The notes: generated by a model from the sequence alone, not told the origin. A stretch of DNA of 64,000 nt from Rhynochetos jubatus (GCA_027574665.1 CM050651.1:3101501-3165500); one strand, 5' to 3'. Shown: positions 37,923 to 51,465, numbered from the stretch's first letter. Numbers and translations: made by a program.

Positions 37923-39082
37923 AATCTGTTTTCAGAGCAGATACAGTAAAATACAAGGCAAAAATCAATTTGGGAGGAGATGTTGTATTTTCATATACAT
38001 CACAGGGACAGATGCAGTCTTAATGTGCAATGGGGAGTGGATGGAGAAAATGTTCGCCGCCCTCCTTCTGCTTCCTGCCAAATTGTTACAGCTTCACAGG
38101 TCAAGGTTCTCCTCAGTGTGTTGTAAATAACTCAGGGTTCTGCCTGCAATATGTGCAAACACTTGGTAGTTCACATGGTCGTACAGTAACGGTGTGGGAT
38201 CATGAGGGCTTTACAGAACGCATGGTGATTCGCAGTCATGGGTATGTTTTAGAAAGGGAAGTGAAGCTGAAGGAGAAGGATCTTGCCATAAACATGTCCT
38301 GCAGTTCTTGTGCAAGGTTTTTGAGAATTGCTATTTGATCTTTTGATACATTTTCGGAGCTGTACATCTTAAAGCCTTCTCCACCCCACTCCCACAATGA
38401 AAAGAAGGATCCTAAGAATGGGGATGTTGTGAAGCTAAACAACCCTGTTTCTGAGGGTTTGGATGCTATTCCAGCATAGCTTGGCAGCAGCGTCTGAAAT
38501 AGCTGTTTGATGGTATTTGGCACCATATCAGACTTCCACTCATAGCATTTTTTGCAGCAGGCTGGAAACCCATTTAGAAACATCTGCTATCCAGCGATAT
38601 ATCTGGGTGTCCTCTTCATTAGTGTTTTGTGTGTGGGGGCTGTCAGTGACATGACTGCTCTCTGTAGGTTATCTTGGGAGCGGTGCGAGTGCCATGGTCT
38701 TTACAAAGGAAAGCCAGGACGCTCACCATGTGGGTTCTGCCCAGCAGATAGGCCTTGGTGGGGACCTGGGGAAGCAGAATATTGATTATTGTCAATTCCA
38801 ATGAAAGCAACCATACTGACTAGTCCAACATTTTTCCATAAGTGTTGTCTACTAAAATTTGTCTTTTAGTGAAATAGAGGACACTGGTTCCTATGTAGAG
38901 CCTGAAATGTAGAGGAAGGGAACAGATTCAGTAACTATTGTATAGTAACAGTTACTGAGACTGTGTTTTATACAAATATTACATTACCCTAGGAAAACCA
39001 GATCAGATTGTATTTGTGTGTACAAACCCTGGTTAAACCTTCTTTCAAACAATGCAAACCTGGTCATAATTTATGTTCAAAC

Positions 39083-39143
39083 TTGTTTGTTTGCTTTTGT
39101 TTTGTGTGTGTGTTTTGTTTCGGTTGTTTCTTCATTTTTTTCT
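39083..39143. repeat. T/G-rich low-complexity stretch
   Basis: Runs of GTTTG, TTTTG and (TG)4 give way to a pyrimidine-rich end. No clean repeat unit. Confidence 0.75.
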
Positions 39144-41387
39144 TTCCCTAAGTGTTATGGACTGCCTGGTTAATAGTACCTGGAACTCTGCCAGTGTCAA
39201 ATATAAACTACACGTTCCTTTCAACTTGCAAGTTTATAAAGATTTACAAACTTGTTAGATGACAGCTAACAGAATTTTCAACAAATGCATTCTATTTTGA
39301 ATTCTTTCTGCTGTACAGAGCTAAATTGAAAGGAATTCAGAAAGAAACATTTTAATCTTATTTAATTCCTGGAATACTCAAGCTCTTAGTTACTCTATTC
39401 AGTTTATTCCCCACTTTATATTCTAATAGGCTGTATCGTCTTTCTCACTGTAAAGTGCAAACTTTAAGGGGGGAAATTTGCTTAAAAAGGTATGATGGTA
39501 GAGGTGCTCAAAATTAGGACCTTGTTGGAAGCTTCAATGCTTATTTATGCTCCTCAAAACAAATGAAATAGAATGCAGAAAAACCTAAATGGGTGTTTAG
39601 GTGGAGTACTAAACTGAAGGATATAAGTGAAGGAATGTGGAGCTTTAATAATAAAGTGACTGTTGCTCCCCCCACACATGCCATTTCTTCATGATATTTT
39701 GTTCATGCTAAAAATGAGAACAAGCCACAAAACAGTTAGCAGTGACTGTGTACCGAAAAAAATGTATGAGGAGAGAGATGTTTAGAAACCCTTTAATGAT
39801 AGTAAATTCCTTCACAGGATCTTAAAGGCTAAATGCTTCTGCACGCAGCATCAGGTGAGATCAGTGGCCTGGGAAGGGTAGAAGTTAGGGCTCTTGATAT
39901 GAGTCCTTTCACTCACTCTCTTTCCTGCTCATTACTGCTTTCCTATTTAAGTGAACACTGTATAAATGCAACGTGAGGGAAAGTGCAGTGAAATGATAAT
40001 GGGTCCCAAAACTGGGACTTCTTGTATTTTATGTACTGTTCCAGTGTCACTATTAAAACTTCATATTTTAAACAAAACCAGGCTGTTATCTATCTTATCA
40101 ATCAGGTTCTTTTTTTAAACCCAACTGTCACTTCACTCAGAGTAAGTTAAGTTCATATAAAGTGATAAAATCTGAAGCTTTTAATATTGATAGAGAAAGA
40201 AAGTTCAGGTTTGCTTTTATAATGAAATGATAAAATTATCCTTTTTAGTCTGAACTGGCTCTGCAGGTTGATATTACCAACATGCATACCAACTCAGTAG
40301 CAATCGTTCCAGTTCCTAATGCAAATTTAACATTGTTCCTCTGTAACCTGAGTATTCCCAAATTCGTATGCTTAGAATGATATTGGCCATTCTGGCACAC
40401 TGGCACCCTCACTAACTAGCTCGTGCGTGGCTGATTGTTTCCCATTGCCCCCGAGTCATGTAGGTCCTAGCCAAGAAGCCAACCCAGAGTTGTTCAGGGA
40501 TGTGACTGCTGTGTTGTGCAGAGGCAGACTCCAGAGAATGGGGCTGGGTGCTGAGGGACGCAGCCCAGCCTTGCTACAAGGAAAATCCCACTTCTGCCTT
40601 GAATGTGCTTGGAGTCACAGCTTGCTTGTGTCAAGCTGTGAAAATTAAGCTACCAAAAGATCACACAAAAAAGTGTTTGTTGTTGTCAAAACTTAAGTAA
40701 AGAAGCTTCAGTGCATGACGGTCTCTCCTACACTCGTTGTAATGACTTTCAAGTTTCTTAATTTCTGGAAACAAGTATGTCTTTTTGTTTTGTCATATAT
40801 ATCAAGATGCTAATGGTGCCTTACAAGAAGCTCTCATTTTCTTGTCCTTAATTAGGAAAAAACAATTCCAGTGACTCTCTGTTGTTTAAGTTACCCAGCA
40901 ATTAAGCAGCAAAATATTGTTCTGTCTAGTTCTTGTTCTTAGAAGCTAGAGGGCTTGGAAAGCTGAAGATGGCTATTAATCTTTTTTGTTATTTGTGAAA
41001 GACATTGTATTTCCCCTTGTCCACATGTGTTGTGCCCCCGTCTCCCCTGTTTGATCTTTTTCTGGGTAGAAAGATCTTTCTAGGAAGAACTGGGTGATGG
41101 TGTTTTCATTTTCCCTTTTTGGACTGGAGTGCTGATGCTGTTCTTTGAGACTTAGCAAATAGATGTATCATGCTGACTGTAGCATTTCTCTTCAGATCAC
41201 ATCCCTTCATTTCTATGGAAAGAGATTTGTCTAATACTTTCAAGGCCTCTGTCCCTTTGTTGTACGTTTTAGGTACTGCTTGGTTTTTAGTGTATGTTTT
41301 GGATCACTGATCAAAAGAATCATTGAAAGTACTAAATCAACACTTGAAAAAAGAAGGTACAGTGGGTTGTGGTTTGGAGGTGTGTGG

Positions 41388-41402
41388 TTTTTTTTTTTTT
41401 TT
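41388..41402. repeat. Poly-T tract, 15 bases
   Basis: T15 following a G/T-rich stretch. Confidence 0.92.
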
Positions 41403-42270
41403 AGTAGCATTCAAATTGGCAAAGCTCCAGTTCCAGAGCCTATACTCCTTTCTGGCATCCAGTCCACAGAAGAAGTGTCCTTGAACGGACTGGTGTGACT
41501 TATCTAGTACAAACTATACTAGTCAGCTTTCTCAAAGTGAAGCAAAACGTTTATGGCAGCCTGCTGAGAGGACACTTTCAAATCCTGCTAAGATCTTATG
41601 GCACAGTACTGCTGGCTGCCTAAATAAAAATCTGACAGGACAGCTCGGTTTATTATTTTCTGGGGATTAGTATTGTATCCCTGATGATTTAACATCAGTG
41701 ATAAAGGCACTCCGAAAACCTATGGTATTTGTCAAGTTGTTGAGCTGAGTATTTGCAAGGCTAGGGTTATGCTGATGTGATAGCTGAAGATGCTCTGGTC
41801 ATCAGTGGAAATGGAGAAAACTTCAGAATGGTAATTCACATTGTCCTGAGTTCCCCCAGTGAATCCTGTAGTGCACATGCCTGCATTTGGACTTTGCTCT
41901 GCGTTATTTTTCTTCTGGTTAAGATAAACTCTCCACTCTGGGTGCTAGAGAGATAAGTCAGAAATGGTACAAAAAATTACATATGAACACTTGTAGTATT
42001 ATGGGCAGACATGCCTAACGATGAAGGATGGAAAAGGGAGTTGGTGAAGGTGGTTTCAACTACAGGTCGGATACATCCAGAACTGTGAGCCTGAAAAACC
42101 TGTGTGCAGCTCCAGCCTGTGCCTCTCTGGGGTAGATCCCTGTGGGTCACAGGGTTCGTGACCACATTACTATTTCCCAGCTGACTACAATCTGTTTGTG
42201 CTTATACCTAAAAGCACTTTATTCCTATCGCTTTTTGGCAGCTTGTGTTGAAGACCTGACTTCTTGATGA

Positions 42271-42311
42271 TGTTTGATCCCTTCAGTTCGATCTGTTAGG
42301 CAGATCAAACA
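42271..42311. repeat. Inverted repeat, 9-bp arms
   Basis: TGTTTGATC (42271-42279) and GATCAAACA (42303-42311) are separated by 23 bases. A second GATCT/AGATC pair lies inside and would compete with the outer stem. Confidence 0.75.
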
Positions 42312-43470
42312 CACCAGCACCTACCCAAACATGATAGCCTTGGCTATTTTAGTACACAGCCAAGGAAGCAGTGGGAATCCTGCCTCACCCTAACAGGAGG
42401 ACTTAACTGTTAAAGTGACTACTGAAAATGTAGGATTTCTGCTACGCTGGAGATGGGCTGAAACTTACTCCTTGGCACAAAGTCTTACCGTGCTAAGGCT
42501 AGGAAATTAGAAGGAGCCTTCTGAGTATTTGACTTGGGGAACCTGTTCCAGCCATAATTTCAGTAGTGATGAGAGCAAGCAAGAGTGAAAAAACCTGTCA
42601 TATTGTCTGGCATATCCTCCTGAGAGTTACTGGATACCCTTAGAAACAGGTGGTACTATGTCCTAGCTGCAGAGCTAGTATTTTTTTCTTCCCTGCTGAG
42701 CTGCTTTGAGGTTTTGTTCTTGCTCAGAGATGTAGGACAGGGATCCATAGCTGACGTGTTTTCTAGAACTGGTCACTCACCTAAATCTATTCAGGATGAG
42801 GTACCTGCACCATTCTTCCACTTGGGTACATCCCAAATCTTTTGTATGGACAGCCTCATTTTGTATGGATAACCAACCTACTTATTACAAAAACTCTGAT
42901 GCTGATAGAGGGGCTAACATCGACTTATGATGATGGAACTGGCATTTAGTTTGGGTCACTGCAATAGCTGATGACTTTTCTAGTGCACCGTAAGCAAAAC
43001 CTCCTTGATTAAAGCTAACACTGCTGTTGCAGAAAAGTTATTCAGAGGTGAAAGAATGATTTGTTCTTACTCCTTGGATGGTATTGTGTACAGTCTCCTG
43101 GTTGGGTAAGGTATGCTCTAGTTGTATGAGGTCATTTTGCACTGCAAGTGCCTTTGCATTCTCACATTTCAATTGTGCACAGAACAAGTCCAACATATTT
43201 GACATAGTTGCTGTTATCAATTTAAAACTGATTAGCAGTTAGGTTTCTTCTTTAGGAAAGGCATTATGAAAGCCAGATTGCTACTATTAATAACAGGTGT
43301 GATTTACCTCTGGCACATCTCAAAGATTCTGTTCACTAGTCCATGACATTACACTCTCTTATGTTGCATTATTCTGTAAGTAAGGAGGAATAAAGCACAA
43401 GATGCACTTTATATAAAGTTTGCTTAAATACAGGGAGCATAACTTAAATGAATGTTATACATATAAAAAT

Positions 43471-43530
43471 ATATAGTGGGAGACATATATATATAGGGAT
43501 ATATAGAAAATATAGTGGGAAATATATTTA
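43471..43530. repeat. TA-rich tandem duplication, ~39-bp period
   Basis: ATATAGTGGGA occurs at 43471-43481 and again at 43510-43520, each followed by a TATATA-rich run. The spacing is 39 bases, and the copies diverge beyond the shared core. Confidence 0.75.
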
Positions 43531-44394
43531 TATCTCACTTTTATTTGTACAGCAGAGCCTCTAATAAAGATTAGGAAGGCATTCTCGTAGGTGTTGTACA
43601 AACACAATGTGAAATTCCCCTACTCCAAGGGACTTTCAGGAAGAGTATGCTGAGTTGTGAACGTTAGGGCAATGAGCAGAGAAGGTGAACTCAAAGCAGT
43701 GCTGGGACTTCACACTCTCACAGATAATTGCCATGTGACTTGTGATTGTGACAATTTGTGGTTTTGGTGTTCCAGTTCTCAAGTCTCGTTTAAGGTTCCT
43801 TGGTCTTTCTTATAATCTGGGACTTTTTTTCTGTTTACATGTAGTGTAAGTACATGTTAGACTTTATATAGACTATGATTAACCCCTTCTTTGGAGGAGT
43901 AGAGAACAGGAAGAATATCTATTGAACCAGCTTTAATGCATATGTTTCAAATAAAAAATACAGTGTGTGTTTGTGTTTTGATTTTTTTTTTAAAGGGATA
44001 CTGTGACTAGGGGAGACGTAATTTTCATTTGGCAAAGCTGATTATCTCATTTTGAAAAATGAGAGTTTAACTCAGAACAGATTCTCACACACAGTTTGAA
44101 GGCCTTAGCTCTACCTGCTTGTTCCAAGGTCTGAAGCTTCAGAAGCAAATGGATGATCTTGTCAAGATGGAGAACTTGTGAGGACGGTCTTGTGTAGTGC
44201 TGCTAAGGTGTCCTCCTGCATTTCCTCTTGTTTTTCTTGTGAAGGATTCAAGAATGTATTGGATAGGTAGAGGGAGGAGAATGTTTTTGCTTTTCAGTTG
44301 AAATTCTTAAGCAGGCTGTTTTATCTCTATACTAAAATGTTATCCTTTCAAACCATAATCAAAGATGGGAATGTTTTACTCATAGCTGGGACAC

Positions 44395-44437
44395 AAGGGC
44401 CGAAAGGGACATTTGTGATCATCTTATCTAACCTCCT
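44395..44437 (-). mobile_element. Old CR1-like fragment
   Basis: AAGGGCCGAAAGGGACATTT followed by GTGATCATCTTATCTAACCTCC resembles the reverse complement of an older sauropsid CR1 3' end, diverged by several substitutions. Only about 43 bases are recognisable. The sequence then becomes TTATTATT and an A16 run, which may be unrelated. Confidence 0.5.
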
Positions 44438-44463
44438 TAATTATTATTTTCAGTTGTGGGATT

Positions 44464-44486
44464 AAAAAAAAAAAAAAAAGAAAAAA
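44464..44486. repeat. Poly-A tract A16-G-A6
   Basis: A16 (44464-44479), G, A6. It lies 27 bases after the CR1-like fragment. CR1 elements do not carry poly-A tails, so the two are probably independent. Confidence 0.92.
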
Positions 44487-47400
44487 GCAAGCTGTAGTTT
44501 CTTTCAGAAAGATCAGTGCAAGTCAAACATATTAAACCAATTATGAATGCTGTGTGAAATACTTCCTACAAAGCTGAAAACATGAGTGTGTTCTGTCCTG
44601 GACTTCGTTACAAAAAACATTTTAGGTGAGTCTTGGATTTTTTTGTTTTCACCAGAATTGTCTATAAAATGATCAAAGAAAGGGCGAGGGTAGGCAGGAG
44701 AAGACTTGACATTTATAGTTCCTTTTTCCTGCTAATATTTTAGGTTTTTTGAAACATCAAGCCCTATAAAAATTTAAACATTGTGCACCCATTTGGGCCG
44801 AAAAGAGAGGAATGTGAAGTTTGTGTGTTATGAACTGATACATGCTGGTTGCATATTAGCGCATTCTAAATCCTGTATTTCTCCGAGAAAGACTAGTTTT
44901 AACTTGCAAAATATTGGAGATTCCTGCTACTAAATCCTTGTGATTAAAATCGATCTGGTCATATATCATTTTCATTGGAAAAGTGTTAAAACAAATGTTC
45001 CTCCAAAATTCGTAATGCCCTACCCTATAACTATTGGTTTATGTACTATAAATTCCAATGGAATGTGTGTTCTATAATAACACAGAGAGTGCCTTAACAT
45101 AATTCTGTGTATTATGTATTATTAAAACATATTAAGTGTGTCATGTGCATATAGAGTCAAGTAGCATAGCTCAACTTTACATGCATGCAAGTAGAACGTA
45201 CCAAATAATGCAGCGTCACTATATAAAATTGGGGTAAAGATTTATTCTAGGCCATCATCTTCTCTTACAATGTTTTCAGTGAGCTGGTTTTCATTAAAGT
45301 AAGATTTTTGGCTAAGGCCTCTGAATCTGAGGAATACCATAAATTATTTCTTGACATCCAGATAAACCACTTAACTTTTAGCACGCCTTTAAATGACTGT
45401 TTTCTGAAACACAATAAAGGCACACTTGTTCATTTCCCACAAGATCTATAGATAAGAGTTGCATTTGTGGGCAGAAAATTTCAAGTGGAAATAACCAAGA
45501 AAACCTCATATTTTCTTGTTATACCTCAAGATGTGGTGTCAAAGAAATATTTCTCTGTGAAGTTAATATCCAGGTGAAAGGCCAGTGGTGTCTGCCCTAG
45601 AGAGTGTATTTAATGAAAATTAATTGAACAGTTCATCTTCCGATGTAAATCCTTGTTTAGCAGCATCACTCTCGGTAGGTACGTGGCTAGGGTTACTATC
45701 AGTTCTTTTTTTTCCCGGCCATGCCCTCTTTTACTGGAGTTGTGTTCAAGCACAATTATGGGAAAAGTGGTGTAATTGGGTATTTTACAATTCTTGTCAA
45801 TGGGAGGAGCCAAACTATAGGTTTTGCGGAGACAGCCAGAAACCAGGAGCCACACCAGTCTGTGGTGCCCAGTGTGGGAGTGAGATGGTCAGCAGGAGGC
45901 TGTTGTGCACGTGGAGCAGCAATACAGAGCTGAGCAGAAAGTACCTCTGGGAAGTCTGTTCTGAGAGGCATGATGGGGAACAGGGAGAGGCGTAAGAAAG
46001 CGCCATGTTGAGGACTGGGTAAATGGTGCATTGCAACCTGATTGACTGAAATTTCAATTTTCCAACCTTTTTACCTTAGTGAAGTCCAGTGCCTACATAT
46101 TGTTCCTTCAGTTCTTTAAGCTTCCATTCTCAGGTGGATTAGTCCTGGGTCTCATGTACCTGTTCTTGGAAATTGTGGCAGCATTCCCAGGCTGTGCTGG
46201 GTAGCAGGCCACCCATCATTCTCCATCTACCAAAGTTTGGTGTGGACCTGGTGGGAGAGGGAAGATAGTGGTGTGAGGTGGTTAGTCATGGCAGCTGTCA
46301 CAGATGGCAGTGGGACAGTAGGGGACAAAGAGGGACTAGACTGTTTCCACCAAACTTTCAAAATCCTGCTCTTTACAGAATGGGGAGAAAAAGTTACAAC
46401 AATGTGATCTAGAGCAGAAAATCACAGACAATGTAAATGCAGAGGAAAGAAGCAGAAGGCTAGGAGTCACCACTGTGCTCAGAAGAGCAGAAACAGAGGA
46501 ACAAGGACTGATTTATCTGGATCCCAGTTAAAGGGGTGATTTGTCTTGATATTCTAAGAATTGGTTGTATTACGTCTGGTTGACTTAGATCCATAATTTC
46601 TGATCCAAGAAAGCAGTCTTTCATCCTAGTTTCATTCGGTTTGTTTTAAGGATGCTTTTTAAAAGCTAGCTCAAAAGTTGAGTCCCTCTTTATCTACTAA
46701 TGGTTTCCACCTTCTCTTTTATGAAGTCCTACCTGATTTGTAGCTGGTCTGCATTTGTACATGCAGTTACCTCGGCCAAAAATAGATTCCAGGCAGCCTT
46801 CAAGTTTCTTCTTTCATGAGTTGTCTCTGGTGAAGTAATTGAAATCTTGACAACTGTAAGCCTGACCCGAAGCCTCTTGCAAATGGTGTGGGTCAATATG
46901 CTTGGGATCAGCATCCTAGATATATCAGTTGGAAAACGCTCAGATTGGGTTATTTCCTAACAGTAACTCTACGATTTTAAACAAAGTTCCATGTCTAGGT
47001 TTAATTATCCTAAATACAACCCACTATAAATCATATAGATGTAAGGTTAAATGACATAATGAAATCTGAGGTTAAACACACTGTATATGGATTCACACGG
47101 CCTTAATTCTGCTCTTGGGTGGCAACAGAAGTAACCATAATGTGCTTGTCATACAAAAAGGGCTGTGATCCTTTAAAGAACTTACAAGCAAAGGTGTACA
47201 GTAAAATAATCACCCTCTAATGCCTGTGCACGGGTGTCTGTGGAAAGGGGAAGCTTCTGGGATCATCTCGCTCACCCAAACAGCGTCATCTGCCAGCATT
47301 CAACACACTAAGTGTGAACTGGTATACACAACACTGAACATATTTAAAACATCCCCACATTAAGTGGTTTTGTGTATCATGTTACCTATGTCTACCTCTT

Positions 47401-47759
47401 CATCTGTTCTCTAGCCTGAAATTAATTTTCTTTTCAATATCATCCCAAGATTTATTTTGCCCATATGTATTTGTGGGCACATAGTTCAAGTAAACATTTA
47501 TCCCACTGGAAATTAAACTATTGAGTACTTTCAAAATGTATAGTCAGGTATCTGAAAAGCAGAATGATTTGTTTTAACTTATTTATTAGAGAAATTGATA
47601 GAGTGCAAGTGAAGCATTTGAGCTTAGGCAGTTTCTTTATCACTGAAATGTGAAAAAAGTGCAACTCATTGCACTTCAATTCTGCATCCAGGTATTAACT
47701 AGATCTGGAATTAGCCTTTATGGTGCTTTTTTGATATTACTGGAGAGCAGAGGGGATGA
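44487..47759. other. Unique noncoding DNA
   Basis: No gene recognised. The longest frame in the window (45624-45995, 123 codons on +) lies here. Its bases are also open on the minus strand (45756-46031) and it shows no domain, so I treat it as chance. The stretches 45000-45220 and 46980-47100 are AT-rich. Confidence 0.55.
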
Positions 47760-47773
47760 TTTTTTTTTTTTTT
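47760..47773. repeat. Poly-T tract, 14 bases
   Basis: T14, seen directly. Confidence 0.9.
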
Positions 47774-50700
47774 AAATCTGTTTTGCCTGTGGAGATCTAC
47801 AGAGAGGTTTTCTGACAAGCTTCACCACTGCAGCATCATTCTGAGACACTGCCATAGCATGAGAAATTATGCCTTGGTCTAGAACACAACTGAAGACTAA
47901 CTCACTAGCATCAAGTTAGTCAGAAACTAAGCTAAAAGGTCCATGCAAGGTTTAACATCCTTGGCATTTGCATTTCTAATGGCTAACGTGGCATCAAGCA
48001 AGGAGTAGAGGAAATGGAACAGGGTAAAACAGAGGAAGGAATGGAGAACATGATACACTGCTTATACTTTCTCTGGAAAATCGTTTACACTGGCTGTAAA
48101 CCAGCTTGGTCGGATGAGAAACTAAACAGACTGCTGGAAGATCTATGCAGAAGTGAAACTCACTAGAATCATTCCTGGAAAGTTTGGAAATACAGGACAA
48201 AAAGGGTTCTCAAGGACCATCAAGTAATGTTCCCTGTCATCACAGGCTCTGTCACTTAATCCTTTCTAATCCCATAATTAGTTTTCTTTAGTATTTAGAT
48301 GTTTCATTTTCCCACTAATTTGCTTAATTTGTTGTTTATCTTCCTGTTCCTAACATATTTATTAGCATCTTTTTATATCATATGTATATTTCGGTAGTAA
48401 TTGGCGTTGGGCTCCTGGGGTTTATCCTCAAAGATCTACGGTTAGTTTTTATTCAGTATTTTTATTTCTGTAGCATAGCAGTCACTGCTAGGACATATAT
48501 AGAGAAGAATTGTGATGTCAAATGGAAAATCTGTTTCAAATAGGAGCTCCTTGTGCTCCCTAAGTTTTAAGTTCTATGTATTATGAAGTAATTGTTTGAT
48601 ATCTACATGTGACGTGCTGAAATGCTTTAGAGAAAATCTGTATTTATAATATTTTTTTCTTGATACTTAGAACTTCTATATCATGTTTATCAGTTTCTGC
48701 TTCAGCACCATTACAAAGTTGAGTGTAATTTCTGAACTCTTTTATTCTGTTGGCTGTCATTTTAAGGACACTTAACCACAAAGCTATAACGTGTAAGACG
48801 CTACAAAACCAGAAGATTTTCTAGGTACTTAGCAGAAATAATTGGCCCTTGATAACAAGTGCTGCCCTCACACCCACAGCAGTGAGGGGAAGGAAGCTGC
48901 CTGCAGCAGAAGACAAAGCAAAGCAATCAGTGATTGTGGTTTGTCCCTTTGTCATGGGTCAGGGATGTTGGCAAGACTGGAATCACAGACATTGTTTCCC
49001 CTGTGGTAACCTCTCTGTTTTGATCACTGAGTTTCTCTTAAGCAACATTTGTGACACTATTTCCTCTTGTGGTTACTATTTGGCAAGCAAGGGTAAGTTC
49101 CATTTTTTGCTACTTGAAACTTAAAATTGCTTCCTGGCTGCTTTTCTACTCAGCCTGCCTTGATTTGAATATTGTAGCAAATTCAGAGTATGAGCAGAAA
49201 AATACCCTTGTCAAAAGCTCTTTTATCTTTTTTTCAGTTTTTCTGTTCTTCAGTCAGTGAGCAGAGAGGCACTAATTATTTGATGATGGTTGGTGTCTGG
49301 TATGACGACTTTCAAAAGGAACAGAATATCACAGGAAAGCGTCTACCAGTAAGGAAAGAAAGAAGCAGTGAGGCTGATGCAGGGTTCATAAGGGTAAACC
49401 ATAATCTGAACTGGCTGAGGCAAGGTCAGGTGTCTCTGCTTAGCGAGGTCCTAATTAGTAAAGCTACTGATGAACTATGAGAGCAATACTGCCAGTCTGA
49501 TGTTAATCACATGAACCTAACTCACTTAATTGGATTGTATTTTGCCGCTTTGCAAATCCTAATTATACAAAGAGGCTATTTAGCAGCAAGCATGCTTTAA
49601 CTCTACAAAAGACTTCCTTTCTTTTCTTTTTTTCTTTTTTCCTATGTCCTACTGTTCATTAAAATAAGTCTCTTTCAAGAAGTAAGCTTCTGCTCAAGTT
49701 AGATGGCTTAATGACGATTGGCTATTGGGTTTTTTCCATCTTAAATCAATATTTATTGGTGAAATCTGGCCAGTGAAGTGTTTCTACTGTTTCTAAAGAG
49801 ATGAGATGTAAATGGAAGAATGTTGTCACAAGGTAATGGTCTCCTGCCAGTGGAGAAAAACCAAAGTAGAGCAAAGTTATTGATTGCAAAGCAGTGAGAG
49901 ATTGATTGTATGACAGTGTTTTCTTACAACGAGGTTGTAAGATACTCTTCATTTTTGTTAGTTCAAATGAATAATATAGATTTATCTGTTTTGTTATGAA
50001 TGTGTTTGTGCAGAAGTGATTACTGCACCATTACTATTTGTATTCTCTTTGGCTATGAAGTAGACTGATTTAGGTTTGTAAACTTACAGGATTTAAAATT
50101 ATTTCCACTGTGTCATTCAGCAGATCAGGCTACCTCCTCCATGAGGTTAAGAAATGTATCTTATTTCTTTAGGCTGTACATTTTTGACATTTGAGGATCA
50201 CAGAAAATTTAGTGGATTGTCTCTTCTAGATTCCTGAGCTGGCTTTCTGTCTTGCTTTCACTTTCTTATCTATCTCTGTATCCTGACTTCAAGTCTCTGG
50301 TCATCACACTCAACATCATTTGCCAACATTACATGGCAACAACCCCAGGGAGAGTCTGTGAACTTTCCCTTCTTCATGGTGAATAAAACAGTTCGGAGGC
50401 TATTGGCTGAGGAAGAGGTTACCTTCCTGACAGTCAACATGAAATCTCATCTTCCAAATAACTGCAATTGTTTGTTGAAACAAATATCCTGCCTGGTTGT
50501 TGCTACCTGCAGGGTGGCTGAGTGGGAGCTGTTCTTTCCATCTTCTATTTCTTTTTAAATTTTTATTTGCTCATGCTGAGAGTGTTTGGCCCTAAACAAG
50601 AGCTTTGTCTGTAGGGTGGGCTGATTAAAAGCTGCAAGTATTGGTGCAAACTGGCTCCCTCTAAAACTGGTGATGAAGCTCCCATAGTGGCACCAGTGGG

Positions 50701-51446
50701 AGCAGTTAAACTGCCTGATAAATCATGTTTATTGCAGCTTCTCCCACAAATGCTTTTCTAGGCAGTGACTACCTCATGTGATGCACCACTGAGTAGAGTT
50801 TCCTTGGAGAACTGTAGGCATGTATGCCTGTTGCTGAACCAGAACCAATTAGCTCAGCTCATCAATGCCATTTTACTGTGCTCATATGATTTTAAGGACA
50901 CCTCTTTCTGTGTCATTTGGTGCACCAAGTTACTTGGCACTTGTCTGGGTGTCTGTGAAGCAACAGTGTGTGAACTTGCCCCAGAAAGCTAGATTTCATC
51001 ACTTCAATACCTGCTTGTTTCTGGATGGCAACTGTATGTTTGTTTCCACAAAAGGCAGATGTCTTTTTTCTTTTCCAGAAACAAAACTGAAGATGACAGC
51101 TGCTATAGACAGCAGCTCTGATAGGCCGCTTCTCAGTAGACTCCAAATCTATTTTTTCATACACAAACCCCAGAATTCCTCTCTTAGATCTACAAAGAGG
51201 TCGTTACGGGATTGTGAATATTTATGAAAGAAAGCTAGCAACAGCCAGCAGGTAGAGAACTACAAAAAGACTTCTATTTAATTTCTGTCTGGTCAACACA
51301 CTTTTTTTTTCCCCAAAAGAAAAAGGGTTCTAGGAGTTCAAAAGGTTTCTTTTGTATTTTGAAACAAAATTGTTAAAAAAATAATCTGAGGATTTTTTCC
51401 AGAACAGGCATTGGAAGAATTCTGCATAAACCCAATAAGCATTAGT
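47774..51446. other. Unique noncoding DNA with a homeodomain-motif cluster
   Basis: No gene recognised. The stretch 49430-49610 is rich in homeodomain-type words: CTAATTAG at 49451-49458, TTAATC at 49503-49508, TTAATTGG at 49526-49533 and CTAATTAT at 49559-49566. A pyrimidine tract lies at 49614-49642. Confidence 0.5.
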
Positions 51447-51465
51447 CAAACAAACAAACAAACAA
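51447..51465. repeat. (CAAA)n microsatellite
   Basis: Four to five CAAA units followed by CAACAATC. Confidence 0.8.

Larger units (their letters stand above)
37017..41387. other. Unique noncoding DNA
   Basis: No gene recognised. It holds the 12-bp tandem repeat at 37887-37922 and a T/G-rich stretch (39083-39143). A minus-strand frame of 115 codons (38236-38583) has unremarkable composition but no recognisable family and no neighbouring exon. Confidence 0.55.
41403..44394. other. Unique noncoding DNA
   Basis: No gene recognised. It includes a 9-bp inverted repeat (42271-42311), a TA-rich tandem duplication (43471-43530) and T10 (43982-43991). Confidence 0.55.

Noticed and set aside
38236..38583. 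Minus-strand open frame of 115 codons that looked protein-like at first reading
   Set aside because: No family recognised, no adjoining exon-like frames or good splice sites, and the C-terminal part is low-complexity S/F. A protein database search would settle it; a conserved hit would reverse this.
45285..45310. GTGAGCTGGTTTTCATT, resembling the start of the LTR family
   Set aside because: The match stops after about 12 bases and there is no matching LTR end nearby.
45624..45995. Longest open frame in the window, 123 codons on +
   Set aside because: No recognisable domain. The opposite strand is also open over much of the same bases, there is no CpG-rich promoter or splice context, and the length is within chance for 64 kb of this DNA.
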